DNA from: JAZKFT01 sp965246935
GTDB lineage: Bacteria; Bacteroidota; Bacteroidia; Chitinophagales; Chitinophagaceae
NCBI GenBank assembly: GCA_965246935.1
Contig: CBDFGC010000014.1
Location: 62,001-126,000, forward strand
DNA: 64,000 bases
Direction: 5' to 3'
The position numbers and the translations under genes were made by a program. The notes below the pieces were generated by a model. It saw only the letters and a list, made by a program, of their open reading frames with translations, was not told the origin of the DNA and did not search any database. This document shows positions 27,417-36,437 of the stretch, in pieces (the first letter of the stretch is position 1; each line of letters starts with the position of its first letter).

Positions 27417-28259
27417 ATATCCACATTTCCTGATCAATTTCTATATGTAATTCAGCATACGTTAGCTTTTCAACATCCGCATAAGCCAGTCCTGCGTAAC
27501 AGCTAAACAGAAAAACATCACGTACCAGGTTAAGACGCATATTTTGAAAGTCCTTTGACTCAATTCTTTTCAACTCATCTTCGGTTAGAAACGGTATTTC
27601 TACCTCCTGTTTAGTCAGCTTATATCCGATAAAAGGGCTTTTAGAAAGCAAATTATTCTCGACACATAGCAATACAATTTTTTAAAGCATGCCAAATATT
27701 TCATGGTACTGTTATGGTTACAGTTTTGCTGGCTTTTAAACCAGAAACTAAAGTCACTGATAAACCCATAGTCAATTTTGATAATTTCTATATCAGAGGT
27801 TTTACATTTCCATTTGATATAGCTTCTGGTGTGGTCTAATGCAGTTTTATAACGCTTTAAGGTGAGTGGAGAAAAATCTTTGCCTACCAATTGAGCCATC
27901 TGTTCATTATGCTGTTTAAAAACTTCCAAAATTGTCTGAGAGGGTTCTTTAATACCTAACAGTTTGTTTTTAATATTTTCTGCAGTAACAGGATTGCCTT
28001 CATCAATCAAACTCCGCTGAACCTCGTAGACCTTTCCCTGCATGGTGTCAAGGTAGGCATTAAGCGCTTTTATTTCCTCTTTTGTTCCGATAGCACGGCC
28101 AGCAGATGTATTCCACCTGATAGGCTCACATTCTCTTTGAACAGAGATTTCGGTTCGTTCTGAATCAACAGTGAGTCGTAAGTAAACCGACATTTTGCCC
28201 TGCTTGTAATTTCTTGATTTCATTAAGTGAAAAAGCAGGCTGATTCTTTTGCTTAACAT
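27417..28259 (-). pseudogene. Broken tyrosine recombinase (integrase)
   Basis: Two adjoining frames form one Bacteroidota-type integrase. Frame one (28259 to about 27684) holds the arm-binding domain (MSVYLRLTVDSERTEISVQR) and SAM-like core-binding domain (residues about 115-200). Frame two (27672 to 27417) continues with ENNLLSKSPFIGYKL and LRLNLVRDVFLFSCYAGLAY, which is the start of the catalytic domain. The shift falls in the A6 run at 27678-27683 (7 A would restore the frame). Catalysis is lost: the protein ends after MWIFTN at the insertion sequence, before the R-H-H-R-Y residues of the C-terminal catalytic box. It faces the 3' end of tRNA-Glu. Confidence 0.85.
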
Positions 28260-28451
28260 GTGTCTTGTTTTTTGATGATGAAATTAGGTTTGCAACCTTA
28301 TAAAAACAAGATGTTCCGGTGTTGAACATGTTGACTTTCAACAACTTATACCGTTTCGAGGGAGTTGCTTTTTTACTATCTACTCTGACTCCCGAATTAC
28401 TCGCCTACATTTTGAGATAATATCAATAATTTGGTATAGTTCCGAAAACAA

Positions 28452-28484
28452 AAAAGCCTGAAAATCATTGATTTGCAGGCTTTT
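28452..28484 (-). terminator. Rho-independent-type terminator after tRNA-Glu
   Basis: A 9-bp stem AAAAGCCTG (28452-28460) with CAGGCTTTT (28476-28484) and a 15-base loop. On the - strand it is followed by a T-rich run (TTTTTGTTTTC). It lies 25 bases beyond the tRNA 3' end, in the right orientation. Confidence 0.75.
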
Positions 28485-28508
28485 AGTTCGTTTTGATACT
28501 GATGTTCG

Positions 28509-28580
28509 TAGAGCGTACGGGAATCGAACCCGTGATTCCTCCGTGAAAGGGAGGTGTCTTAACCCCTTGACCAACGCTCC
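28509..28580 (-). tRNA. tRNA-Glu (anticodon TTC)
   Basis: On the - strand a 72-base cloverleaf: acceptor GGAGCGT pairing with ACGCTCT, D-arm GGTCAAGGGGTTAAGAC, anticodon stem CCTCC/GGAGG enclosing CTTTCAC (anticodon TTC), and T-arm CGGGTTCGAATCCCG. The CCA end is not encoded. A decayed integrase lies beyond its 3' end, the usual position of an attachment site. Confidence 0.95.
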
Positions 28581-28769
28581 ATTTTGTTTTTGGGAGTGCA
28601 AAAATAGGTGGATGGGGCTTGCAGGCAAATTTTTTTTCAAACTCACAGTTAAAGCCATATTTACTGCTGCAAAGAATACGCTTTGTAGTTGTAAATATGT
28701 GCGTACACTTTTTGCCAAAACGCTAATTTTGCCCGGAATTTTTATTAAACGTTTTAAACCGAATTTGTC

Positions 28770-29777
28770 ATGAGCGTAAAAGTAGCCATCAACGGCTTTG
28801 GCCGCATCGGCCGCCTGGTATACCGCCAGATTTATAATATGGAAGGTATTGATGTAGTAGCCATTAACGACCTGACCTCCCCCAAGGTACTGGCTCACCT
28901 ATTAAAATACGACAGCGCTCAGGGCCGCTTTGATCAGGATGTAACCTCGGGCGAAAACAGCATCAGCGTAAATGGGGACGAAGTAAAAATATATGCCCAA
29001 AAAGATCCTGCACAGATTCCCTGGAAAGATCATGAAGTAGATGTAGTGCTAGAATGCACCGGTTTTTTTGCCGATAAGGCAAAAGCGGAAGGGCACATTA
29101 CAGCAGGCGCCAAAAGGGTTGTTATCTCTGCACCTGCTACCGGGGATTTAAAAACAATTGTGTATAATGTAAACCATAGCACACTGGATGGCAGTGAAAC
29201 TGTAATCAGTTGTGCCAGTTGCACTACTAACTGCCTGGCCCCTATGGCCCAGGTGTTGGAAAATACATTTGGTATCGTAAATGCACTGATGACGACCATC
29301 CATGCCTATACCAACGACCAGAATACACAGGATGCACCCCATGCCAAAGGTGATTTGCGCCGGGCACGGGCTGCCGCCGAAAACATCGTTCCTAACAGTA
29401 CCGGTGCCGCCAAAGCCATTGGCCTGGTGTTGCCATCCCTAAAAGGCAAACTTGACGGCAGTGCCCAGCGGGTACCGGTTGTTACCGGTTCGCTTACAGA
29501 GGTAACAGCGGTGTTAGGTAAAAAAACCACCGTTGAGGAAGTAAATGCGGCCATGAAGGCGGCAGCTAATGAAAGCTTCGGTTATACGGAAGACGAAATT
29601 GTTAGCTCGGACATTATTGGTATCAGCTATGGCTCCTTGTACGATGCTACGCAAACCCGTGTACAAACCGTGGGAGATACACAACTGGTACGTACGGTGG
29701 CCTGGTACGATAATGAAATGAGTTATGTAAGCCAACTGGTTCGTACCGTAAAATATTTTGCAGGTTTGATTAGCTAA
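28770..29777 (+). CDS. gap: Type I glyceraldehyde-3-phosphate dehydrogenase
   Basis: A 335-residue cytoplasmic glycolytic enzyme that converts glyceraldehyde 3-phosphate, phosphate and NAD+ to 1,3-bisphosphoglycerate. Visible features: the Rossmann motif VAINGFGRIGRLVYRQ (residues 4-19), the catalytic SCASCTTNCLAP (active-site Cys near residue 150), the histidine in TTIHAYTNDQ, the RRARAAAENIVPNSTGAAKA phosphate region, and WYDNEMSYVSQ near the C-terminus. Length is normal. pgk follows two genes later, forming a small glycolytic cluster. A TAATTTTG box at 28724-28731 resembles the -7 element of Bacteroidota promoters. Confidence 0.98.
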   Translation: MSVKVAINGFGRIGRLVYRQIYNMEGIDVVAINDLTSPKVLAHLLKYDSAQGRFDQDVTSGENSISVNGDEVKIYAQKDPAQIPWKDHEVDVVLECTGFFADKAKAEGHITAGAKRVVISAPATGDLKTIVYNVNHSTLDGSETVISCASCTTNCLAPMAQVLENTFGIVNALMTTIHAYTNDQNTQDAPHAKGDLRRARAAAENIVPNSTGAAKAIGLVLPSLKGKLDGSAQRVPVVTGSLTEVTAVLGKKTTVEEVNAAMKAAANESFGYTEDEIVSSDIIGISYGSLYDATQTRVQTVGDTQLVRTVAWYDNEMSYVSQLVRTVKYFAGLIS

Positions 29778-29783
29778 CACGGT

Positions 29784-30617
29784 ATGTTTAAAAATATTTT
29801 AATGAATAAATGCTGTTTTCCTAAAAGCAGCATTTATTTTTTGATTACCCTGAATGTACTATGTGTAGTTGGCTGCCGCCCTATTGACGTAGGAACAACA
29901 CTTATAAATGAATGGTATACTACCCGTAACGAAACTCCTTTAGCACACACAGGTGGCGAAGGGCCTGTGAGTATTTTTAGGTTTTATGAAGGCGGGAAGT
30001 ACAGTCAGTTTGGTACAGATAATTACAGCTTTGGCGTATGGGGCTATAAAAAGGCGGATAGCATTTTGTATTTGCATCCATACCAGGGCAGCACTGAAAT
30101 TCTTGACAGTTATTATTATGTAAATAAAGTAACTGAAGGCAGTATGTATCTTACCTTATACCGCAACCTGCCCATAAAACCCGGCCATGAAGAGCTATTG
30201 CTTACGATGAAGGCGGGGCCTGGAAATGCAGACAAAAATGACCCTTACCCGCCCGAACTACACACCTGGCGGATAAAGCCGATGCACCCCGAAACAGATA
30301 CACAAATTTTCAACAGGGCTAAAAGCTATTTACTATTTCTAAGAATAATGTACCGGCATGCTATCAGTAATGAAATGGAATCAATGCCCGTTAATTGGTA
30401 TCCTCATCCGTTACGGATGCACTATGGCAACGGCGTACGGATGGCTTATAATGATGAATTGAACGACTGGTACAGCTGTTTTTACGATACAGCCCAGGCC
30501 GCAAAAGGCTACTTCTGTATTAGCAATCCCTTAAGGAATGTAACAATTAAATCAACTGAAAATAAATTTGTGCGTAATCTGGATTGTGTGGAGCAGTTAT
30601 TAAAGCAAATGAAATAA
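29784..30617 (+). CDS. Predicted lipoprotein of unknown function
   Basis: A 277-residue protein beginning 6 bases after gap. A second ATG at 29802 gives a better lipoprotein signal (MNKCCFPKSSIYFLITLNVLCVVGC, lipobox VVGC), so the true start may be there. The mature part has short beta-rich segments (GGKYSQFGTDNYSFGVWGYKK, GSMYLTLYRNLP) like lipocalin-type folds, then a helical C-terminal region. No family is recognised. Its position between gap and pgk is probably incidental co-transcription. Confidence 0.75.
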   Translation: MFKNILMNKCCFPKSSIYFLITLNVLCVVGCRPIDVGTTLINEWYTTRNETPLAHTGGEGPVSIFRFYEGGKYSQFGTDNYSFGVWGYKKADSILYLHPYQGSTEILDSYYYVNKVTEGSMYLTLYRNLPIKPGHEELLLTMKAGPGNADKNDPYPPELHTWRIKPMHPETDTQIFNRAKSYLLFLRIMYRHAISNEMESMPVNWYPHPLRMHYGNGVRMAYNDELNDWYSCFYDTAQAAKGYFCISNPLRNVTIKSTENKFVRNLDCVEQLLKQMK

Positions 30618-30807
30618 ACAATATTTTAGAATAAGGTATTATGACTACTACAACGCAACATTTATTTATGTGGCCAGACAGCCAGAAATAATTATTACTT
30701 CGTTCACAACACACCTATTATTGGGTTACATCACTTCGTTCCCTAACAACGAAAGCAATGTAAATCTTTTTATATAAAATTTATTTTACAATCATCAACT
30801 TCTTTTC

Positions 30808-32007
30808 ATGAGCAAGTTTTCCTCTTATAACTTTTCCGGCCACAAGGTACTGGTACGGGTCGATTTTAACGTACCGCTAAACGCAGAAATGGTGATAACA
30901 GATGATAGCCGGATGCGTGCCACCATCCCTACTATTCAAAAGATTATTGCAGATGGCGGCAGTGCTATTTTAATGAGCCACTTAGGCCGTCCGAAAGATG
31001 GACCTACGGATAAATACTCACTAAGGCATGTAGTGAAACATTTGCAGGAACTGCTGGGAAATAATACACCCGTTCAATTTGCGGATGATTGCATTGGTAT
31101 GCAGGCTACCAACCTGGCAAACAACTTAAAACCCGGTGAAGTGCTGCTGCTCGAAAACCTCCGTTTCTATGCAGCAGAAGAAAAAGGCGATCCTGCTTTT
31201 GCAGAAAAGCTTAGTAAGTTAGGCGATGTATATGTGAATGATGCATTTGGAACCGCCCACCGGGCACATGCTTCTACCTCTATCATCGCTACCTGCTTTC
31301 CGACGGATGAGCGTATGTTCGGATTGCTGATGGAAGCCGAAGTAGAAAGCGCTGAAAAAGTATTGAGTAATAATCAAAAACCTTTTACAGCGGTATTGGG
31401 GGGCGCTAAAGTATCTGATAAAATTTTGATTATCGAAAATCTGCTGGAAAGGGCAAACAACCTGATTATCGGCGGCGGTATGGCCTATACATTTTTAAAG
31501 GCACAGGGTAATGAAATTGGCAGCAGCCTGTGCGAATTAGATAAGCTGGATCTGGCCAATGAACTGCTGGAAAAAGCAAAAGCACAGGGTGTGCAGATAT
31601 ACCTGCCCGCCGATAGTATTGTGGCCGACAAGTTTGCTGCCGACGCCCAAACAAAGACGGTTAGCAATCACAATATTCCGCAAGGCTGGATGGGGCTGGA
31701 CATTGGCCCGGAAGCTATTAAAGCTTTTGGCCAGGTGCTGATGGAAAGCAAAACAATCCTTTGGAACGGGCCGATGGGTGTTTTTGAAATGGAAAAATTT
31801 CAACAGGGAACAAAAGCAATAGCAGAAAAAGTGGCTGAGGCTACAGTGGCAGGGGCCTTTAGCCTGGTAGGCGGCGGCGATAGTGTAGCTGCTGTAAACC
31901 AGTTTGGCCTGGCCGATAAAGTAAGTTATGTAAGCACTGGTGGTGGGGCATTGCTGGAGTATTTTGAAGGAAAGGAACTACCGGGAATTAAGGCGATAAA
32001 GGAGTAA
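30808..32007 (+). CDS. pgk: Phosphoglycerate kinase
   Basis: A 399-residue glycolytic kinase that transfers phosphate from 1,3-bisphosphoglycerate to ADP. Features: KVLVRVDFNVPL (residues 13-24, signature), LMSHLGRPKDGP, LLLENLRFYAAEEKGD, YVNDAFGTAHRAHAS, FTAVLGGAKVSDKI, and the nucleotide-binding LWNGPMGVFE and SLVGGGDSVAAVNQF near the C-terminus. Length is typical. The 190-bp gap before it shows no strong terminator, so read-through from gap is possible. Confidence 0.98.
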   Translation: MSKFSSYNFSGHKVLVRVDFNVPLNAEMVITDDSRMRATIPTIQKIIADGGSAILMSHLGRPKDGPTDKYSLRHVVKHLQELLGNNTPVQFADDCIGMQATNLANNLKPGEVLLLENLRFYAAEEKGDPAFAEKLSKLGDVYVNDAFGTAHRAHASTSIIATCFPTDERMFGLLMEAEVESAEKVLSNNQKPFTAVLGGAKVSDKILIIENLLERANNLIIGGGMAYTFLKAQGNEIGSSLCELDKLDLANELLEKAKAQGVQIYLPADSIVADKFAADAQTKTVSNHNIPQGWMGLDIGPEAIKAFGQVLMESKTILWNGPMGVFEMEKFQQGTKAIAEKVAEATVAGAFSLVGGGDSVAAVNQFGLADKVSYVSTGGGALLEYFEGKELPGIKAIKE

Positions 32008-32074
32008 TTTAGCATCATATAAAACATGCACAGAATAAAATCTTCCTATACTGTTTTTATTTAAAACTGAGAAT

Positions 32075-32689
32075 ATGTCAGCAGAAGTTATTAAATCTAA
32101 GCGATCCTACAGTTTTGATGAATACCTGCAATTAGAAGAGCAGGAGCAAACCCGTTACGAATATTATGATGGTAAAGTGTTTGCGATGGCTGGAGGATCA
32201 CTAAACCATAATAGTATTGCTTTAAACATCAGCCGGAGGTTGTTAGATGCTTTAGAAGAAACAAATTGCAGAGTTTTTCAGGAAAACGTAAAATTAGAGC
32301 TGCTAAAACATAACGCTTATGTATACCCTGACATACTTGTATCCTGCGATAACGAAGACACTGATTCAGTTTACCTTGTTAAAAGGCCCATTTTAATTGC
32401 AGAAGTTTTATCACCTTCTACAGCTACAAAAGATCGTGAAGAGAAATTGTACTTATACCAACGTATTCCTTCAATCAGGTACTATTTGCTAATTAGCCAA
32501 CAACGCCCCTATGTTGAATTATACAGCCGCACACAAACACTTGCAATCTTTCAATATAGGGACTACGAACAATGGGAAGATAGTATTCATTTTCCGGATC
32601 TCAATTTGTCTGTAACCCTCAGGCAAATTTATCAGAAAGTAAGGTTCACAAAATTGGAAGAACAAACACCTGATGTAGAAGAGAAGTAG
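32075..32689 (+). CDS. Uma2-family (DUF820) PD-(D/E)XK nuclease-like protein, copy 1
   Basis: A 204-residue protein of the Uma2/DUF820 family. Motifs of the PD-(D/E)XK fold: YVYPDILVSCD (Asp, residue about 88), LIAEVLSPSTATKDREEKLYLYQRI (Glu, then Lys, residues about 109-133) and RYYLLISQQRPYVELYSR. Members are abundant in cyanobacteria and Bacteroidota and lack a known role. A DNA-acting nuclease is inferred from the fold only. A close paralogue follows at 32824-33435, separated by a 92-bp inverted-repeat element. Confidence 0.9.
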   Translation: MSAEVIKSKRSYSFDEYLQLEEQEQTRYEYYDGKVFAMAGGSLNHNSIALNISRRLLDALEETNCRVFQENVKLELLKHNAYVYPDILVSCDNEDTDSVYLVKRPILIAEVLSPSTATKDREEKLYLYQRIPSIRYYLLISQQRPYVELYSRTQTLAIFQYRDYEQWEDSIHFPDLNLSVTLRQIYQKVRFTKLEEQTPDVEEK

Positions 32690-32713
32690 AATGAGTTTGC
32701 AGTACAGGATCAG

Positions 32714-32805
32714 TACACTGTAAACTAAATAATTTTAGAATTTGCACTGGTTTGTGTCCTCACAAACCGGAATCAGGGAGTTAAAAACATTTAGTTGATA
32801 GTATA
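32714..32805 (+). mobile_element. 92-bp minimal inverted-repeat element (element D)
   Basis: The ends TACACTGTAAACTAAAT (32714-32730) and, inverted, TATACTATCAACTAAAT (32789-32805) resemble the ends of element A. The centre is a hairpin CTGGTTTGTG (32747-32756) with CACAAACCGG (32761-32770). The flanks ATCAG and TTCAG agree at 4 of 5 bases, a likely 5-bp target duplication. It lies 19 bases before the second Uma2 gene. Confidence 0.7.
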
Positions 32806-32823
32806 TTCAGTTTACAAAAGAAA

Positions 32824-33435
32824 ATGTTTATGACTGAGAGATTTCAAAAAGTAAAAAAACATTACTCATTTGAGGAATATTTAAAACTGGAAGAACAGGA
32901 TCATGTTCGATATGAATATTACAAAGGTGAAGTGTTTGCGATGGCAGGTGCTTCTTTAAACCATGGTGACATTGTTTACAATCTAAACGCAAGTATAAAA
33001 TCGGTTTTTAGCAAAAGGGGCTGCCGCTCCTTTCAGGAAAGTTACAAACTGGAACTGCTTCAGGACAGTTACTACGTTTACCCTGACGTTGTGTTAACCT
33101 GTGATCCCGAAGATGTAAAGGCAGAATACATACTCAAACATCCGGTGCTGATAGCTGAAGTGCTGTCGCCATCCACTGAAAGCTATGACCGTAAAATCAA
33201 GTTTCACCGCTACAACCGCTTACAATCTTTAAAATACTTTTTATTTATCAGCCAGGAAAGACCTTTTGCTGAATTATACAGCCGACCAGATGTTGCCACT
33301 CTTTTTCAATTTCAGTTTTTTGATAAAATGGAGGATTTTATCAATTTCCCTGAATTGGATTTTCAGCTACAACTCCAGGATATTTATGAAGGTATTATAT
33401 TTCCGGCTGACGAAAATGACGAACGCTACAAGTAA
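32824..33435 (+). CDS. Uma2-family (DUF820) PD-(D/E)XK nuclease-like protein, copy 2
   Basis: A 203-residue paralogue of the preceding Uma2 gene with the same motifs: HYSFEEYLKLEEQDHVRYEYY, YVYPDVVLTCD, LIAEVLSPSTESYDRKIKFHRYNRL and KYFLFISQERPFAELYSR. By eye roughly half of the residues agree with copy 1, so the duplication is old. The first ATG (32824) is used, but an ATG two codons later is equally possible. Its upstream region was remodelled by element D. Confidence 0.88.
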   Translation: MFMTERFQKVKKHYSFEEYLKLEEQDHVRYEYYKGEVFAMAGASLNHGDIVYNLNASIKSVFSKRGCRSFQESYKLELLQDSYYVYPDVVLTCDPEDVKAEYILKHPVLIAEVLSPSTESYDRKIKFHRYNRLQSLKYFLFISQERPFAELYSRPDVATLFQFQFFDKMEDFINFPELDFQLQLQDIYEGIIFPADENDERYK

Positions 33436-33525
33436 CTGTAAGCTTTTGAAAAAAACCGGCTTCTTCCATTAAAACCCTATCTGCTTTTAGGCTACTTTTG
33501 AAGAAACAGCCTGTTACGAAACCCT

Positions 33526-34383
33526 ATGGCTTATGATAACCTTTCACATTATTTAGTTGAGCCGTTTACTTACCCGTCCGATTACCTGGACCGGGAAGTA
33601 AAACTAGACGCCTATCTTCCCAAAAACATTGCTGATCCTGCCGCCATTACCCTGCTGCTTATCAACGATGGACAGGATATGGAACGTTTGGGCCTTGCGG
33701 CTATGCTGGATCAGTTGCTGGAGGAAGATGCCATTGAACCCATTCTGGCAATCGGTATTCATTGCAATGAAGACCGCCGGCTGGAGTATGGTACTGCCGA
33801 TGTGCTGGATTATAAGCTACGCGGCAGCCGTGCCCGGTATTTCCGGAAATTTATCCTTAACGAATTAATTCCCCATGTCCGGCGCTATTACCGCCTGCCT
33901 CAGGTAAAAGAAATTGCCTATGCCGGCTTTTCGCTGGGAGGACTCAGTGCCATGGATATTGCCTGGAAACATCCCGAAGTATTCTCAAGGGTTGGCATTT
34001 TCAGCGGTTCGTTCTGGTGGCGTATGAAAGACCTGAACCAGGGGTATATAGAGGAAAGAGACCGGATTATGCACCACCTGGTACGGGAAGGTGACTATGC
34101 ACCTGCACTAAAATTCTTTTTCCAGACCGGTGCCTTTGACGAAACAATGGATCGAAATAACAATGGCATTATAGACAGTATCGATGATACTTTAGGTCTG
34201 ATAGAAGAATTAAAGAATAAGGGGTATCAGCAGGCCGGAGCTATTGAGTACCTGGAACTGCCGGACGGCCACCACGATGTACCTACCTGGGCACATGCGA
34301 TGCCCTTTTTTTTAAAATGGGGATGGGGCAAAAAAGAAATAGCCACTGAAGTAGTGGCTGATGAGATTATTTCTATTTTGTGA
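33526..34383 (+). CDS. Alpha/beta-hydrolase esterase (esterase D/enterochelin-esterase-like)
   Basis: A 285-residue cytoplasmic-looking protein without a signal peptide. It has the alpha/beta-hydrolase nucleophile elbow AYAGFSLGGLSAM (GFSLGG, Ser about residue 137), a strand with LLLINDGQDMER that starts the core, an acidic segment FQTGAFDETMDRNNNG and the catalytic-type histidine in LPDGHHDVPTW. It resembles esterase D and Fes-type hydrolases that cleave short or aromatic esters. Substrate unknown. Independent unit: convergent with the - strand cluster ending at 34511. Confidence 0.88.
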   Translation: MAYDNLSHYLVEPFTYPSDYLDREVKLDAYLPKNIADPAAITLLLINDGQDMERLGLAAMLDQLLEEDAIEPILAIGIHCNEDRRLEYGTADVLDYKLRGSRARYFRKFILNELIPHVRRYYRLPQVKEIAYAGFSLGGLSAMDIAWKHPEVFSRVGIFSGSFWWRMKDLNQGYIEERDRIMHHLVREGDYAPALKFFFQTGAFDETMDRNNNGIIDSIDDTLGLIEELKNKGYQQAGAIEYLELPDGHHDVPTWAHAMPFFLKWGWGKKEIATEVVADEIISIL

Positions 34384-34458
34384 ATGGTGATTTTCGTGAA
34401 TCGTCAATCATGAAAGGTTCAAAAATCCTGGATATACTTCTTGTTTTTGATATTTTTT

Positions 34459-34510
34459 TCTTCCGGTCTTTCCGACTTCCGGTCTCGCTGGCTTCCCGAT
34501 TTTCGGACTT
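34459..34510 (+). repeat. Low-complexity TTCCGG/TCTTTC repeat cluster
   Basis: Runs of CTTCCGGTCTTTCCGACTTC type alternate over about 50 bases. Related clusters lie at 36971-37066 and 37201-37290. This one fills the convergent gap between the esterase and the small secreted protein gene. Confidence 0.6.
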
Positions 34511-34879
34511 CTAATAAAACAAATGGCTCAATACATTGGAAGGATCGTTGCTACGGGGCTTCAAACTCCAGAAAGAAGTCATTTGCCTTGCCTGAAAAAT
34601 ATTTTTTAGTTTGCTGATTAAAGTGCCGTTCAGCACATTAAATTTAGAAGCATAAGTAGCCGGATCGGTCGTTTGCAGCGGTATGATTTCAGCCTTTTGT
34701 GTTAGAAAATCCGTAACTGCATCGCTAACTGATGGTACCTGTTCGGGGGTAAGGGCTAATGATTGGGAAAGCTTTGTAACTACCTGATTGCTGATACCCT
34801 TTACATCGAATGGAGCAGTTTGTGCAAGCAACACGCTGCTGATGATAAATGCAGAAAATAAAAGCGTAAATTTTTTCAT
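34511..34879 (-). CDS. Small secreted protein of unknown function
   Basis: A 122-residue exported protein with a Sec signal peptide (FTLLFSAFIISSVLLAQ). The mature part is helical and Gln/Leu/Thr-rich (VTKLSQSLALTPEQVPSVSD, LNGTLISKLKNIFQARQ), reminiscent of small periplasmic proteins resembling the Spy/CpxP length class, but no LTxxQ repeat pair is certain. It starts 35 bases after ftsY and may share its transcript. Confidence 0.75.
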   Translation of the reverse strand: MKKFTLLFSAFIISSVLLAQTAPFDVKGISNQVVTKLSQSLALTPEQVPSVSDAVTDFLTQKAEIIPLQTTDPATYASKFNVLNGTLISKLKNIFQARQMTSFWSLKPRSNDPSNVLSHLFY

Positions 34880-34914
34880 GGCTATCCGTTTGTGTAAAGA
34901 TACCCCTAAAAGAA

Positions 34915-35880
34915 CTATTCGGTTTCGAGACTGAATATGCTTTTAACAAATTCCTTTTTATTAAATACCAGTAAGTCAGTCATTTTTTCGCCAACGCCAA
35001 TATAGCGTACCGGTATTTTCATGGTATTGGATACGGCTAATACAACGCCTCCTTTGGCAGTGCCATCCAGTTTTGTGATGGCAAGGCCGGTTACCTCCGT
35101 AGCAGCGGTAAATTGTTTGGCCTGTTCCAGTGCATTTTGCCCGGTGCTGCCATCCAGTACCAGCAGCACTTCATGCGGTGCATCCGGCAGGTGCCGTTTT
35201 ATTACTCTTTTTATTTTGCTCAATTCTTCCATCAGGTGTGCTTTGTTGTGCAGGCGGCCCGCCGTATCAATAATTACAATATCCGAACCTCTGGCGACAG
35301 CGCTTTGCACCGCATCAAAAGCAACGGCTGCAGGATCGCTGCCCATAGGCTGTTTCACAATTGGTACGCCAACCCTTTCGCTCCAAATTGTCAATTGATC
35401 TACCGCCGCTGCCCTGAATGTATCTGCAGCACCAAGTAGTACTGACTTGCCGGCCAGCTTAAACTGGTAAGCCAGTTTGCCGATAGTGGTGGTTTTACCG
35501 ACGCCATTTACACCAACCACCAACAACACATATGGCTTGGGCATACCCTGCAGGTTAAAATTTTGGGCAAGGCCCTCCGGTGCATCGGTTAATACACCCT
35601 CCATTTCCTGCTGCAGGATGCGGTTTAGCTCGGAGGTGTTTACGTATTTATCCCGTTTTACCCGTTCTTCAATACTGGCAATAATGGCCAGCGTGGTTTC
35701 AATACCTACATCAGCCGTCACCAACGCTTCTTCCAGATCATCCAGCAATTCTGCATCTACCGTGCTTTTTCCGGCAATAGCTTTGGTTATCTTAGAAAAA
35801 AAACCTTCTTTGGTTTTTTGCAAACCTTCGTCCAGCGTTTGCTTTTCTTTTTTTCCGAAAAGTTTATCGAAGAAACCCAT
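34915..35880 (-). CDS. ftsY: Signal recognition particle receptor FtsY
   Basis: A 321-residue SRP receptor GTPase that docks ribosome-nascent-chain-SRP complexes at the membrane. The start at 35880 (MGFFDKLFGKKEK) is preferred over an upstream ATG at 35931 because this basic amphipathic beginning is standard in the family. NG-domain motifs: GVNGVGKTTTIGKLA (G1, about residue 122), DTFRAAAVDQL (G2), IIDTAGRLHNK (G3), ITKLDGTAKGG (G4) and YIGVGEKMTDL. The acidic A domain is short, as in many Bacteroidota. It lies in the usual rpmB-rpmG-DUF4295-ftsY cluster. Confidence 0.97.
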   Translation of the reverse strand: MGFFDKLFGKKEKQTLDEGLQKTKEGFFSKITKAIAGKSTVDAELLDDLEEALVTADVGIETTLAIIASIEERVKRDKYVNTSELNRILQQEMEGVLTDAPEGLAQNFNLQGMPKPYVLLVVGVNGVGKTTTIGKLAYQFKLAGKSVLLGAADTFRAAAVDQLTIWSERVGVPIVKQPMGSDPAAVAFDAVQSAVARGSDIVIIDTAGRLHNKAHLMEELSKIKRVIKRHLPDAPHEVLLVLDGSTGQNALEQAKQFTAATEVTGLAITKLDGTAKGGVVLAVSNTMKIPVRYIGVGEKMTDLLVFNKKEFVKSIFSLETE

Positions 35881-36136
35881 AACAATTAATGTGAAAATGT
35901 GACAATGGCGCAATTGCTCAATGAAGAACAATTGAGGAACAGGTAATGAAAAATGTATTTAAATCTAAAAAATGAGGTGGATTGTTGGTTCACAGACAAA
36001 AGTACACATGCAGAACTTTTCAATGGATGCTTTGCATAAAGCCTAAACCTTAAACTTCTCAAAACAAAAATAGCTGCCAACCTTTACGGTAATGACAGCT
36101 TACTGTTTTGTGAAAGCACTTGCAACAGGTGCTTAA

Positions 36137-36310
36137 TTATTTGGTAGCTAAAAAGTCCTTGATCTTGTCTTTATGTACAATCTGTTCTTTGAAAGTGTAA
36201 GCGCCGGATTTAGGGCTGCGTACAGCTTTAATTACTTTTGTCCAGTTTTTTGCTTCTGCGGCGGCTTTCTGATCTTTGGTTTTGATAGCCGTTTTTGCTG
36301 CTTTTGCCAT
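36137..36310 (-). CDS. DUF4295 small basic protein
   Basis: A 57-residue lysine- and alanine-rich protein (MAKAAKTAIKTKDQKAAAEA, ending KIKDFLATK). In Bacteroidota this small protein is encoded next to rpmG and ftsY and is annotated DUF4295. A ribosome-associated role is inferred from that conserved neighbourhood and its basic nature. It stays in the same order here: rpmB, rpmG, DUF4295, ftsY on the - strand. Confidence 0.88.
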   Translation of the reverse strand: MAKAAKTAIKTKDQKAAAEAKNWTKVIKAVRSPKSGAYTFKEQIVHKDKIKDFLATK

Positions 36311-36437
36311 AACAAATAAATTTTAAAATTACTCAATGGCTCGATGGCTCAATGGTAATACAATTGCAATAATGCTAACTATTTAAATATGTAGTGGTTT
36401 TTAATTGAGCTATTGCGCAATTGTCCCATTTGCACAT

